Below are positions 16,106-26,833 of a stretch of DNA of 64,000 bases, one piece after another. The notes under the pieces are model-generated. The model saw only the letters and a program-made list of their open reading frames with translations. It did no database searches and was not told the origin of the DNA. Source of the stretch: Drouetiella sp036703255 (GTDB lineage Bacteria; Cyanobacteriota; Cyanobacteriia; Elainellales; Elainellaceae); NCBI GenBank assembly GCA_036703255.1, contig DATNPL010000184.1, positions 1 to 64,000 of the forward strand, given 5' to 3'. A program made the position numbers and the translations under genes. Numbering within the stretch: the first letter of the stretch is position 1; each line of letters starts with the position of its first letter.

Positions 16106-19100
16106 TTATTGCTCCTGACAAATAGGGGGAGTTGCTAAAAATCCGGTTTGAATCAAATGTGAGAAGTATTTGTGCAGCAGCGATTGATCGAGAGGGGGAC
16201 AGGCGATCGCACTCCCTACCAGTCCATCGAGCGTATTCTGACAGTCAAATGTGAGAATGGCCTCAGTCGGCTGCGTTTCGCTTCTTGCCGGAAATAGGGA
16301 AACGAGTGGATACAGCGCATGATCTGGATTAGTTTCAGCAATCTGAATCAGCTTGGTGCGCCATTGATCATACGGGAGCGGGTGAATTGCATAACCGATC
16401 GATCGCAGCGACTCCAGTAGGATCGCTGAATCAACTGGATGAGGATGAACTAAGTGAAAGGCTTTTCCCTGGGACGTAGACTGTCTTGAGAGATGCACGA
16501 TCGCTTGACTCGCGTAATCAATGGGAATCATGTCCAGCATGGTCTGATCTTCTGGCGCACTGCCCAACAGCACACAGCCAATAATCAATCGATACAATAA
16601 GTCGTTTGGATTAAAGACACCCGTTTGACTATGCCCAGATAAGCGCCCCAGCCTGTAAATTGAGATCGGAATGCCGCGATCGCTCCCCATTGCAACTAAC
16701 CGTTCAGCCACCCACTTGCTCTGGTTATAGCCCCCCCAGGGAATGCGATCAGCAATGCGATCGGCCTCTCGGATCACCTGGATTTCTGGCGCTTGACTGG
16801 AGGAAAGAGTAGGCGAAAAAACGCTGGTAGCAGACATAAAATGAACGGGTTTCACTTGCTGTTGACAGGCGAGTCGTAAAACTTCTTGAGTTCCCAGAAC
16901 ATTGGTGGCTTTGAGCAAGGAATAGGGAGAGGCGTGATGTACCCAAGCCCCACTGTGATAAATCACACCAACTTGCGCCGCTAGCGTTTGAAACTGGGAC
17001 TCGGAAAGACCCAGAAGCGGTTGAGACAGATCGCCTAGCACTGGAATGATTCGCGGCTTGAATCGCTCCTGCCACAGCCGATAGGATTCGAGGCAGGTTT
17101 GCAGTTTCGCTTGAGCCGACTCGATCGAGGTTGCCCGCACCAGGCAGTAGAGTTCCGCCTGGGTTTGTTGCAGGAGTTCGTGGAGTAAGAATGCACCCAG
17201 AAACCCGGTTGCTCCCGTTAGGAAAATCCGGCTGGGTGCCACCTTGGGCTGAATCGGTTTCGTTCTTGGGTGAATGGTGGAATCCAGGATGGCTTCAGCG
17301 TTGAGGAATGCTGATGTGTTTTCACGCACCGAGCCTCCCATGATGCGTTCTGCTAAACCCGCCACTGTTGGCGCTTCAAACAGGTCTACGATCGACAACT
17401 CTATCTGAAACGTCCGAAGTAACCGGGCAATCAACCGGGTTGCCAGCAGCGAATGTCCGCCCAATTCAAAGAAGTCATCATGGATGCCCACCTGCTCCAC
17501 CTCCAGCACTTGAGCAAATACCTGTGCCAGAATTGCCTCTGTGGGGGTACGCGGGGCGATAAATGCATCTGCCAGGTCAGGACGAACGGAGTCAGGTGCG
17601 GGTAAGGCTTGGCGATCGACCTTACCGTTAGGATTGAGGGGCAGCGCCTCCAAGAAGACGAATGCCGCAGGCACCATGTACTTGGGCAACTTCTCGACAA
17701 TAAAGCGGTGCAGGTCGCTAGTGGTTGGCGTCTGGTTGGCGACAGGTACAACATAGGCGATCAACCGTTTGTCACCGGATTGATCTTCACGGGATCGATC
17801 TTCGCGGACAATCACCACCCCATCTTGCACATTCGGGTGCTGGGCTAGCAGCGATTCAATTTCTCCGGGTTCGATGCGGAAGCCGCGAATTTTCACCTGA
17901 TAGTCGAGACGACCCAGCAGTTTGATGTGACCATCCCGGCGATAGCAAGCTAAGTCTCCGGTTTTGTACAGGCGACTTCCTAGCTGATCGCTGAATGGGT
18001 TAGGGATGAATGCCTCAGCGGTTTTTGCCGGATGATTGTGATAGCCTCGCGCCAAACCAACTCCACCGATATATAGTTCGCCAGGAACGCCGATCGGAAC
18101 GAGTTGGAGATGGCGATCGAGAATATAAAGCTGCTTGTTGGCAGCCGGACGAATTGTGGGCTGTGCGCCGCTAACACACTCAACCATGCTGGCATTAACT
18201 GTCGTCTCGGTAGGGCCATAGGCGTTGATGAACCGTCGCCCGGTTGACCATTGGGCGATCAGTTCTGGCGAGGGAGCCTCGCCGCCCACCAACACCATCT
18301 GTAAGGCAGGCAACGCTTCAGCGGGCAATGCGGCTAGCGCAGAGGGGGGCAGAGTGATGTGAGTAATTGCCTGTTCGCGTAGGAGTCGCAGAAGACCCAC
18401 ACCGGGCAGCAAATCTTCTGAGGTTGCCAGATGCAAGGCGGCTCCACAGCCCAGACTCATCACAATTTCTGGGATGGAGGCATCGAAGCTCAAAGAGAAA
18501 AATTGCAGGACACGACTGTCAGGCTGCACCCGACAGGTGCGAATCTTATCTTCCGTCAGGTTAATCAATCCTTCATGCGGCACCAAAACGCCCTTGGGGA
18601 TTCCTGTTGAGCCGGAGGTGTAGATCAAATAGGCTAGATTCTCGATGGTGACTCCACTCTCAGGATTTTGCTGACGCTCCTGAGCGATGTAATTCCAGTC
18701 TGTATCTAGGCAGATAACCTGGGCGGCATGATCGGGTAAGGTTGCTGCTAATGTCTGGGTGGTTAGGAGAATGGGGATTTGCGAATCTGACATCATCAAT
18801 GCCAGCCGATCGGGAGGATAGGTGGGGTCTAGCGGCAGATAGGCTCCACCTGCTTTGAGGATGCCTAATAGTCCGATGATCATAGAGGGCGATCGCTCCA
18901 GACACAATCCCACAATCGTTTCTGGCTTCACCCCCTGTTTTCGCAAATAATGGCCAACCTGATTCGCCCGTCGATTCAGTTGATCATACGTAAGTTGTTC
19001 CTGCTTGAAGACAAGAGCGATCGCCTCCGGTGTCTGCTGCACTTGCGCTTCAAATCGCTGATGCCAGCACTCGTTTTGCGGATAATCAATCTGTGTATCG

Positions 19101-20692
19101 TTCCACTCTACGAGTTGCTGATGCCGCTCAGATTCAGTGAGTAACGGCAAGTCAGAAATTTTCTGCTCTGGATGCTCGACAATTCCGGCTAATAGACAAC
19201 AGAGATGCTCTGTCATCTGAGTAATCGTCACTGGATCAAACAAATCGGTGTTGTACTCAAATTGTCCTTTTAGTCCTGGAGTTGTTTCAGCCATGTCCAG
19301 GCTCAAGTCCAACTTGGCGGTTGGGTTTTGGGATTGAAGAAACTTCAGCGTCAAATTTGGCAGCTTCAGTTCGTCTTCTGGAAGATTTTCCAGCGCGAAC
19401 TTGACCTGGAACAGGGGGCTGTAGCTAAGATCTCGATCGGGTTGCAGAGCCTCGACCAACTGTTCAAAGGGAAGATCCTGATGATCGTAGGCTGCCAGCG
19501 AAACCTGCTGCACTTGACTCAACAGATTCCGAAAGGTCGGATTGCCTGACAGATTGCTTCGCAGCACTAAGGTATTCACAAAAAAGCCAATCAGCCCCTC
19601 TACTTCGGTGCGATTGCGGTTGGCGATCGGTGAACCCACGAGAAGATCTTCTTGAGCCGTGTAGCGATAGAGCAGCACTTTGAACGCTGCCAGCAAGGTC
19701 ATAAAGAGAGTGACACCCGCCTGCTGGCTCAAAGCCTTGAGGGATTCTGTCAGACCCGCAGGTAGCTCAAAAGCGTGGATAGCTCCCCGAAAGGTTTGAA
19801 TTCGAGGACGGGGGCGATCGCTCGGCAATTGCAAAACGGGCAGATCGCCGCTCAACTGGTTGCGCCAGTAAGACAGATGCGGGTCTAGAACCTCTCCCTG
19901 AAGCCACTGCCGTTGCCAGACGGCAAAATCAGCGTACTGAATCGGTAACGCTGGCAATGGGGAAGGCTGACCTGTCGAGAAAGCGGTGTAGAGTGCCATC
20001 AGTTCTCGAATCAATACCGCCATTGACCAGGCATCAGAGACGATGTGGTGCATTGTTAAGAGCACGACATGCTCTCTGTCATGGAGGTGAACCAGGGTGA
20101 CTCGCAGCAGCGGATCTTTCGCTAAGTCAAACGGCTGCTGAGCTTCCCAGTTCACCAGGCGCAGGACTTCAGCCTCCTGCTCTGCTTGTCCCAAGTGCTG
20201 TAGATCGATGCGCTGTAGTGGTAGGGGTGCAGGGGGAGAAATGACCTGGACAGGCTGACCCTCTAAGGTTTGAAAGGTTGTGCGTAAGGCTTCGTGCCGC
20301 CGCACAATTTCATTGAAGCTGCGCTCTAGGGCAATCGCATCCAGCGAACCGATTAAGCGCGTTGCCTCCGGAATGTGATAGAGCGGACTACCGGGTTGCA
20401 TCTGGTCAAGAAACCAGAGCCGTTGCTGAGCAAAGGAGAGAGGTAAATTGCCCGATCGAACAACGGGGCGAATCGCGGCAGCCGAGGCGCGTGAAGCCGC
20501 ATGGGCTTGATTCAGAAAAGTGATAATTTCGGCTTTGCGGGCAGAAATTTCAGCTCCTAAGTCTGGGGTGAGAACAGCTTCGGGTGCATTGCAGTGCAAG
20601 CGCATCTGATCCGATTCGCCATCTACCCGCTCTAGCCACAGCTTGACATCAAGACTATACAGGTTCGATAAAAAGGTTTCGATCGATTTCAT
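16106..20692 (-). CDS. NRPS terminal module: TubC dock-C-A-T-thioester reductase
   Basis: 1528 residues. Approximate order: TubC-type docking domain 1-60; condensation domain 75-515 (active site HHIVSDAW); adenylation domain 535-1030 (LAYLIYTSGSTGIPKG, NAYGPTETTV, NGKVDRQALP); carrier 1050-1120 (ELGGHSLLATR); NAD(P)H thioester reductase 1150-1500 (TGATGFLG Rossmann motif, YNQSK catalytic Tyr/Lys). By-eye specificity residues are D-A-P-T-L-G-A-V-N-K, which I cannot assign. Reductase domains release the chain as an aldehyde or alcohol, so this is the last module. The start overlaps the preceding NRPS stop as ATGA. The preceding protein ends in KEIEL, the kind of short tail I propose binds TubC domains. 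Confidence 0.93.
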   Translation of the reverse strand: MKSIETFLSNLYSLDVKLWLERVDGESDQMRLHCNAPEAVLTPDLGAEISARKAEIITFLNQAHAASRASAAAIRPVVRSGNLPLSFAQQRLWFLDQMQPGSPLYHIPEATRLIGSLDAIALERSFNEIVRRHEALRTTFQTLEGQPVQVISPPAPLPLQRIDLQHLGQAEQEAEVLRLVNWEAQQPFDLAKDPLLRVTLVHLHDREHVVLLTMHHIVSDAWSMAVLIRELMALYTAFSTGQPSPLPALPIQYADFAVWQRQWLQGEVLDPHLSYWRNQLSGDLPVLQLPSDRPRPRIQTFRGAIHAFELPAGLTESLKALSQQAGVTLFMTLLAAFKVLLYRYTAQEDLLVGSPIANRNRTEVEGLIGFFVNTLVLRSNLSGNPTFRNLLSQVQQVSLAAYDHQDLPFEQLVEALQPDRDLSYSPLFQVKFALENLPEDELKLPNLTLKFLQSQNPTAKLDLSLDMAETTPGLKGQFEYNTDLFDPVTITQMTEHLCCLLAGIVEHPEQKISDLPLLTESERHQQLVEWNDTQIDYPQNECWHQRFEAQVQQTPEAIALVFKQEQLTYDQLNRRANQVGHYLRKQGVKPETIVGLCLERSPSMIIGLLGILKAGGAYLPLDPTYPPDRLALMMSDSQIPILLTTQTLAATLPDHAAQVICLDTDWNYIAQERQQNPESGVTIENLAYLIYTSGSTGIPKGVLVPHEGLINLTEDKIRTCRVQPDSRVLQFFSLSFDASIPEIVMSLGCGAALHLATSEDLLPGVGLLRLLREQAITHITLPPSALAALPAEALPALQMVLVGGEAPSPELIAQWSTGRRFINAYGPTETTVNASMVECVSGAQPTIRPAANKQLYILDRHLQLVPIGVPGELYIGGVGLARGYHNHPAKTAEAFIPNPFSDQLGSRLYKTGDLACYRRDGHIKLLGRLDYQVKIRGFRIEPGEIESLLAQHPNVQDGVVIVREDRSREDQSGDKRLIAYVVPVANQTPTTSDLHRFIVEKLPKYMVPAAFVFLEALPLNPNGKVDRQALPAPDSVRPDLADAFIAPRTPTEAILAQVFAQVLEVEQVGIHDDFFELGGHSLLATRLIARLLRTFQIELSIVDLFEAPTVAGLAERIMGGSVRENTSAFLNAEAILDSTIHPRTKPIQPKVAPSRIFLTGATGFLGAFLLHELLQQTQAELYCLVRATSIESAQAKLQTCLESYRLWQERFKPRIIPVLGDLSQPLLGLSESQFQTLAAQVGVIYHSGAWVHHASPYSLLKATNVLGTQEVLRLACQQQVKPVHFMSATSVFSPTLSSSQAPEIQVIREADRIADRIPWGGYNQSKWVAERLVAMGSDRGIPISIYRLGRLSGHSQTGVFNPNDLLYRLIIGCVLLGSAPEDQTMLDMIPIDYASQAIVHLSRQSTSQGKAFHLVHPHPVDSAILLESLRSIGYAIHPLPYDQWRTKLIQIAETNPDHALYPLVSLFPARSETQPTEAILTFDCQNTLDGLVGSAIACPPLDQSLLHKYFSHLIQTGFLATPPICQEQ

Positions 20693-23600
20693 AACTCTAT
20701 CTCCTTACGACCGTTTCCGATTACAGGCAGAGGATTTGAGGCTTGGGCAAGCGATAACCGCAGGATGTCAATCCGCTCTGCCAACTCAGCGACAGTGGGT
20801 TTTTCAAACAGGCTCCGCAGCGGCAGCTCCACCTCGAAGGCTGCGCGCAACCGAGAGATGACGCGGGTGACGAGCAGCGAATGTCCGCCTAGCTCAAAGA
20901 AATTGTCGTGGATGCTGATGGCTTCCAGCCCCAACACCTCAGCCCAGAGGGTGGACAATGTGACTTCTGTAGCAGTACGGGGCGAGACAACATCACTCCC
21001 CGATCGAGGCATCTCCCATTGGGGGAGCAATGCGCGATCGACTTTGCCATTAGAGTTCAGCGGCAGCGCCTCAAGCGGCACGAAAGCCACAGGCACCATA
21101 TAGTCAGGCAATTTGTCCTGAAGAAACCGACGCAGGTCGCGGGTCGCCCCAGAGGGTTCGGACTGGAGAACGACGTAAGCCACTAAGCACGGCTCTCCTG
21201 CCGGATCGGTCTGGATGACAACCACGCTCTCCCGCACCTGCTGATTTAGCACAGCTTCAATCTCTCCTAGCTCAATCCGGAAGCCGCGCAGCTTCACCTG
21301 ATGGTCGATACGCCCCAAACACTCGATTTGTCCATCTGCCAGAAACCGAGCCAGATCGCCCGTCTTGTACAGCCTTGCGCCAGGGCGATCGCTGAACGGA
21401 TGCGGGATAAACCGTTCGGCAGTCAATTCAGGACGGTTGAGATAGCCGCGCGCCAGCCCCACCCCTCCGATATACAGCTCTCCTGGAACGCCGATCGGCA
21501 CCGGGTGCAGATGGCGATCGAGAATATAGGCTTGCAGGTTAGCAAGCGGACGACCAATGGCGATCGGCACCTCCGCCGACTGAATTTGACAGCCTGTTGC
21601 CCAAATCGTGGTTTCCGTGGGGCCATACAAGTTCCACAATTCGCCCCCCTTGCACAGCAGTTGATGTGCCAGAGATGGAGGCAACGCTTCCCCGGTGCTA
21701 ATCATCTTCAAGTTGGGGGTGGGTTGCCATCCAGCGGCAAGCAGCAATCGCCAGGTCGCTGGAGTCGGGTGTAGAACTGTGGCTTGGCAACGCTGGAGTA
21801 AGGCGAGAAGCTGGATGCCATCTGCTGCCACCGCTCGACTGACAAGCACCAGCTTGGCTCCGACGGCAAGCGGCAAAAACAGTTCAGATACCGCCACGTC
21901 GAAGGAGAGCGGAGTAACGGCCAGCAGCGTATCGGCGGCGGTCACTCCGAGCTGTTGGCAAACGGCATGAAGCAAATTCACCGCGCTGCGATGCTCAATT
22001 TGAACACCTTTGGGTGTGCCTGTTGAGCCGGAGGTATAGATCAAGTAGGCCAAGCTGTCTGGCGTGACTCCACTATCGGGTGGCATCAGGATAGTCTCCG
22101 CCGCCTCTGTCGAGCCAGAATGCCCGTAGCGATCGACACAGATCAATGGAAATTGAACTTGATCTGGCAGTCTGTCTCGCAAATGCTCCTGGGTCAGCAG
22201 CAGCGACACCTGGGCATCTTGCAGCATCCAATCTAATCGTTCAATTGGATAAGTCGGATCAAGGGGAACATAGGCTCCTCCTGCTTTGAGAATCCCCAAC
22301 ACGCCAATCAGCATCTCAATAGAGCGATCGCAACAGATCCCTACCCGATCCTCTGGTTTGACTCCTACTGTTCTTAAGTCATACGCGAGTTGATTCGCTT
22401 GAATGTTTAGCTCTTGGTAAGTTAGCTGCTGATCTTCAAATATGACGGCGATCGCGTTCGGTGTTCGCTGTACCTGTGCTTCAAATAACTGATGAATACA
22501 CAACGTTTGAGGATAGTCTGCCTGAGTTTGATTCCATTGTGAGAACTGTTGCTGTTCCACAGACGTTAATAGCGGTAAGTCAGAAATTAGCCGATCAAGA
22601 TTTGTAGCCATCGCCTTCAGTAAGGTCTGATAATGTCCTACCATCCGGGCGATCGTGTCTAGCTCAAATAGATCGGTGTTGTACTCGATCGTTCCGACCA
22701 GTCCTTCGGTGGTTTCTTCTAACAGCATCATCAAATCAAATTGGGCTGTGCCGCGATCGGTTTCGATCGTCCTCACCTGCAACCCCGGTAATTCAACGTT
22801 CGGAATCGGGGCATTTTGCAGCACAAACATCACTTGAAACAGGGGAGTATGGCTTAAGGAGCGCTGTGGCTGGAGGACTTCCACCAGTTGCTCAAAAGGC
22901 AAATCCTGATGAGCATAGGCATCTAGCGCCCTGTCCCGCACTTGCTCCAATAGCTCTAATACGGTGGGATTATTCGAGAGATCGGTTCGCAGCACCAGCG
23001 TATTGACAAAGCACCCAATTAAGTCCTCGACCTCCGCCCGATGGCGATTGGCGATCGGCGTGCCGACCACTATATCTTCACTGTTGCTGTAGCGTCCTAA
23101 TAGAATATTAAAAGCAGCCAGCAGCGTCATGAACAGCGTGCATCTGGCTTGCTGGCTCAGGTGGTGCAGCGATCGCAATAGTTCTAGGGATAGCTGGAAA
23201 CTGTGCGTGGTGCCGCGATAGTTCTGAATGGCGGGTCTTGGGCGATCGGTCGGCAATTGTAATTGGGTCGGGGCATCGGCTAACTGCTGACGCCAGTAGC
23301 CTATCTGGGCATCCAATACCGCTCCCTGCAACCACTGACGCTGCCAGATGGCAAAGTCACCATACTGAATCGGCAATTCAAGCAGGGGCGACGGCTGCTG
23401 TTGACAGAATGCCTTGTACAGCAGAGACACCTCATTGACGAGAACCCCGATCGACCAGCCATCGGCAGCACTATGGTGCATCGTCAACAGCAAAATGTGG
23501 TCGTCTGCCTCTAGACGCAGCAGTTTCACCCTCAGGAGTAAATCACGGTTTAGGTCGAAGGGTTGCTGTCCTTCTATAGAGATATATTTTTTGACTTCAG

Positions 23601-26600
23601 TTTCTTGTTGCGATTGGGGTAATGCACTCAAGTCAATGATGGGTAACGGTAGTGCCGTCGCAGCGGTAACAACTGCGATCGGCTGTCCTTCTACGACAGT
23701 TACTTTGGTACGTAACGCCTCATGACGACGGAGGATTTCGGTAAAGGTTTGTTCCAAGGCAGGATAGTTGAGCGAACCCTGGAGAGAAGCAGCGGTTGAG
23801 AGGTTGTAAAAGGGATTCTCTGGCTCTAGCTGCGCCAAAAACCACAGCCGCTGCTGAGCAAAGGATAAGGGAATCGTTCCTCCGGTGACATGTCGTTCGA
23901 TCGCAGGTGCTTTCAAGCCTGCTAGAGTCACGGTTTCAATGGCGGCCGCAAGTTGAGCAATAGTAGGCAACTCAAACAGACGGCGCAGCGGTAGCTCTCG
24001 CTGGAACACCTGCCGCACCTGGGAAATAATCAGCGTTGCCAGCAGAGAATGCCCACCCAACTCAAAAAAGTTGTCGTGAATGCCGACGCGATCGCAGCCC
24101 AATACCCTTGACCAGATGCCGACAAGAATTTCTTCAACTGAAGTCGTAGCTGCATCCGACCCTGATGGTACTTGTGATTTCATCTCTGGTTCGGGTAGCG
24201 CTGCCCGATCGATCTTGCCACTGGGGGTTAGCGGTAAGCGATCGATCGGCACGAAGACAGAAGGCACTATGTAATCGGGCAGTTTTGCCTGGAGGAAGTC
24301 GCGCAGGTCAGAAGCAACAGGGCTAATGGATGCATCAGGAACCACATAAGCCACGAGATGTTTGTTGCCCATTCGGTCGTCCCTGACCACCACAACCGCT
24401 TCTTTGAGGGCTGGATGGTGGCTCAAGGCGGCTTCGATTTCGCCCAGTTCAATGCGGAAGCCGCGAATTTTCACCTGATGGTCGATGCGTCCCAAGTACT
24501 CGATCGTGCCATCCGGCAACCATCGGCCTAAATCTCCAGTTTTGTAGATGACGTCTTGATGATTTCGGGGTGATTCAGGATCTGTAAACGGGTTAGGGAC
24601 AAAGCTCAGATTCGTTTTCGCTGCATTCTTCCAGTACCCATTCCCTACTCCAATTCCGGCAACACAAATCTCTCCAGGAACTCCAATCGGCACCAACCGC
24701 ATTTGCGCGTCCAGCACATAGAGCGTTAAGTTTGCCAACGGTTTGCCAATCGGAATCGATCGCTGATTTTCTGGAAGCGGCTGTTCAAAAATTAATTGCG
24801 TGATATCATCTGCTGCCTCGGTTGGGCCATAAGCATTCACGGCTGGGATGGTGGGATAGAGCGTTAGCCATTGGTTGACCAAGCGAACTGGAACAGATTC
24901 TCCCGTCACCATCATCCACTGCAACTGAGGAAGCGATCGCTGCTGCACTGGCAGTTTGGATACATAGTCGATCAATCCTTGCAGGACAACGGGAACCAGT
25001 TCAACTAGCGTCAGGTTTTCAGCTTGGATTACCTGAAATAGTTTTTCCGGATCACAAACCGTTGCTGTATCGACGATGAAAGTGCATCCTCCAATGAGCA
25101 AAGGTGCCAGAAACTGCCAAACCGAAATATCAGAAGAAGCGGGGGCGCTTTGCAAAAATCGCAGCCCCTGATGTAATTTCAGCGCATCAAATTGAGCATA
25201 AATATGATTAATTGCCCCATCATGTCGAACGATCGCCCCTTTGGGTAATCCAGTTGAACCGGATGTATAGAGCATGTAAGCGCGATCGGTGCTGCTGTTG
25301 CTGCTGTCGATGTTTTCTTCTGAGTATTGGCTAAAATCCGATCGATCATAGAGACTGACTCCTATGAATTGAGATTTAGCTTGATCGTCAGATATCTCTA
25401 AGCAGATAACCGATTTCAAGTGAGGATAATGTTCCAGACGTTCAGCCAAATTTTGGAGGCATGAAGCGTCGGTTAAGAGCACCTTAACCTCACTGTTGGA
25501 TAGCATGTACTGAATCCGTTCCGGTGGATAGGTGCGATCGATCGGGACGTAAGCGCCACCAGCCTTCAAGATCGCCAGAATTGATCTTAGAAAGTCCAGA
25601 TTTCGCTCTTGTAGAATACCCACAAAATCACCATTGCCGATGCCTAAATCGCGCAACAATCCAGCTAATTGATTTGCTCCTGCATTCAGTTCTCGATAGG
25701 TTAACGACTTTCCTTGGTAAACTCCTGCAATGCTGTTGGGCGATCGCTCTACCTGTGCCTCAAATAAGCTTTGAATGGTTTGATCGACGGGATATAGCTT
25801 AGTATTACTGTTGAATTCCTCTAACAGCTTTTGCGTTTCGTCTGCTTTTAACAAAGCAATATCTGAAATTTGAATCGTTGGATTGGCGATCGCGCATTCA
25901 ATTGCATTCACATAGTGTTTTGCCAATGCTTCAATAGTTTCATCTCTAAACAGTGAGTCGCTATACTCAATCCTGCCTACAATTCTGGTTTCATTCACGC
26001 ACCAGGAAATCGTCAGATCGTTGTTTAGCCCAACGGGATGACTATGAATATTTTCCAGTAAAATAATGATGTCATAAAGAGCGCAGCGACTCGACTGCTG
26101 CGGTATGTTTAACGCTCCCAACAGCTTGTCTAACGGATACTCTTGATGTGTATATGCTTGAATGACAGCATCTTTTATATGCAGCAGTAGATCTTTAAAG
26201 GTCAGTTCATCCGTGAGCTGCAAGCGCAAAGGTAGGGCCTGATTGGCCTGATTTGTCAAAGCCTCATCCTGATCGATCGGGTGATAGCAAGGTATCCCAA
26301 CTATTAGGTCATTATGGTGAGTATATTGGTTGAGCAAGCTGCTAAATGCAGATAACAGCAGCAGATAGATAGAAAGATGAGAGTTTTGACCGAGCTGAAT
26401 CACCGATTGAGAGAGGCGATCGCCCAACTCAAACTGGACAACTTTATTTCTCCTGCTATATCGATCGTGTCTGAGATAGTCTGTGAGAATATTTGTCTCC
26501 GGCAACTCTCCAGCCAACTGATTAAGCCAATAGATTCTGTGATAGAGCAGATTCTCAGAAATAATAGGATGTGAATTTAGGGTTTTCATCATCGGTTTCA

Positions 26601-26601
26601 T
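20689..26601 (-). CDS. Two-module NRPS: truncated C-A-T-C-A-T
   Basis: 1970 residues. Residues 1-250 match only the C-terminal half of a condensation domain (YWLNQLAGEL... LLLLSAFSSLLNQYTHHNDLIVG); the half with the HHxxxDG active site is absent. Then A 270-780, T 800-870, C 890-1320 (HHSAADGWS intact), A 1340-1840 and T 1860-1935, with the tail GNGRKEIEL. By-eye specificity residues of the first A domain are D-I-W-E-M-T-A-D-D-K, which resembles the diaminobutyrate code I recall from pyoverdine synthetases; the Dab aminotransferase gene next door supports this. The second A domain gives D-V-S-H-I-T-L-I-W-K, unassigned. No good ribosome site precedes the ATG. The stand-alone C protein (28135-29529) probably supplies the missing condensation activity. 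Confidence 0.92.
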   Translation of the reverse strand: MKPMMKTLNSHPIISENLLYHRIYWLNQLAGELPETNILTDYLRHDRYSRRNKVVQFELGDRLSQSVIQLGQNSHLSIYLLLLSAFSSLLNQYTHHNDLIVGIPCYHPIDQDEALTNQANQALPLRLQLTDELTFKDLLLHIKDAVIQAYTHQEYPLDKLLGALNIPQQSSRCALYDIIILLENIHSHPVGLNNDLTISWCVNETRIVGRIEYSDSLFRDETIEALAKHYVNAIECAIANPTIQISDIALLKADETQKLLEEFNSNTKLYPVDQTIQSLFEAQVERSPNSIAGVYQGKSLTYRELNAGANQLAGLLRDLGIGNGDFVGILQERNLDFLRSILAILKAGGAYVPIDRTYPPERIQYMLSNSEVKVLLTDASCLQNLAERLEHYPHLKSVICLEISDDQAKSQFIGVSLYDRSDFSQYSEENIDSSNSSTDRAYMLYTSGSTGLPKGAIVRHDGAINHIYAQFDALKLHQGLRFLQSAPASSDISVWQFLAPLLIGGCTFIVDTATVCDPEKLFQVIQAENLTLVELVPVVLQGLIDYVSKLPVQQRSLPQLQWMMVTGESVPVRLVNQWLTLYPTIPAVNAYGPTEAADDITQLIFEQPLPENQRSIPIGKPLANLTLYVLDAQMRLVPIGVPGEICVAGIGVGNGYWKNAAKTNLSFVPNPFTDPESPRNHQDVIYKTGDLGRWLPDGTIEYLGRIDHQVKIRGFRIELGEIEAALSHHPALKEAVVVVRDDRMGNKHLVAYVVPDASISPVASDLRDFLQAKLPDYIVPSVFVPIDRLPLTPSGKIDRAALPEPEMKSQVPSGSDAATTSVEEILVGIWSRVLGCDRVGIHDNFFELGGHSLLATLIISQVRQVFQRELPLRRLFELPTIAQLAAAIETVTLAGLKAPAIERHVTGGTIPLSFAQQRLWFLAQLEPENPFYNLSTAASLQGSLNYPALEQTFTEILRRHEALRTKVTVVEGQPIAVVTAATALPLPIIDLSALPQSQQETEVKKYISIEGQQPFDLNRDLLLRVKLLRLEADDHILLLTMHHSAADGWSIGVLVNEVSLLYKAFCQQQPSPLLELPIQYGDFAIWQRQWLQGAVLDAQIGYWRQQLADAPTQLQLPTDRPRPAIQNYRGTTHSFQLSLELLRSLHHLSQQARCTLFMTLLAAFNILLGRYSNSEDIVVGTPIANRHRAEVEDLIGCFVNTLVLRTDLSNNPTVLELLEQVRDRALDAYAHQDLPFEQLVEVLQPQRSLSHTPLFQVMFVLQNAPIPNVELPGLQVRTIETDRGTAQFDLMMLLEETTEGLVGTIEYNTDLFELDTIARMVGHYQTLLKAMATNLDRLISDLPLLTSVEQQQFSQWNQTQADYPQTLCIHQLFEAQVQRTPNAIAVIFEDQQLTYQELNIQANQLAYDLRTVGVKPEDRVGICCDRSIEMLIGVLGILKAGGAYVPLDPTYPIERLDWMLQDAQVSLLLTQEHLRDRLPDQVQFPLICVDRYGHSGSTEAAETILMPPDSGVTPDSLAYLIYTSGSTGTPKGVQIEHRSAVNLLHAVCQQLGVTAADTLLAVTPLSFDVAVSELFLPLAVGAKLVLVSRAVAADGIQLLALLQRCQATVLHPTPATWRLLLAAGWQPTPNLKMISTGEALPPSLAHQLLCKGGELWNLYGPTETTIWATGCQIQSAEVPIAIGRPLANLQAYILDRHLHPVPIGVPGELYIGGVGLARGYLNRPELTAERFIPHPFSDRPGARLYKTGDLARFLADGQIECLGRIDHQVKLRGFRIELGEIEAVLNQQVRESVVVIQTDPAGEPCLVAYVVLQSEPSGATRDLRRFLQDKLPDYMVPVAFVPLEALPLNSNGKVDRALLPQWEMPRSGSDVVSPRTATEVTLSTLWAEVLGLEAISIHDNFFELGGHSLLVTRVISRLRAAFEVELPLRSLFEKPTVAELAERIDILRLSLAQASNPLPVIGNGRKEIEL

Positions 26602-26632
26602 TATTTAAATAGTTTCTTAAACCAAATTGCTT

Positions 26633-26820
26633 AGAGAATGTTTGAAAAGTAATCGGCTGTGATTTTAGGCACCTATTGATCCCCCCTGCCCCTACCCTGC
26701 GGGAAGCCGCTTCGCGTCTAGAAAAAGGGGAGGATAGATTCAAAGTCCCCCTTTTTAAGGGGGATTTAGGGGGATCTGAAACGTTCTGCTACTCATAGTT
26801 AGACTTTTCAAACATCCTCT
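26633..26820. mobile_element. MITE-like element with terminal inverted repeats
   Basis: 188 bases, non-coding. The ends are inverted copies: AGAGAATGTTTGAAAAGT (26633-26650) and the complement of 26803-26820, AGAGGATGTTTGAAAAGT (17 of 18). An 18-base direct repeat flanks the element (26615-26632 and 26818-26835, 17 of 18), beginning TCTTAAACCAAATT. The interior holds the GC-rich AAAGTCCCCCTTTTTAAGGG and GGGATTTAGGGGGATC blocks, common dispersed repeats in cyanobacteria, and several hairpins. It occupies the gap between the Dab aminotransferase and the NRPS that begins with half a C domain. Confidence 0.65.
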
Positions 26821-26833
26821 TAAACCAAATTTC

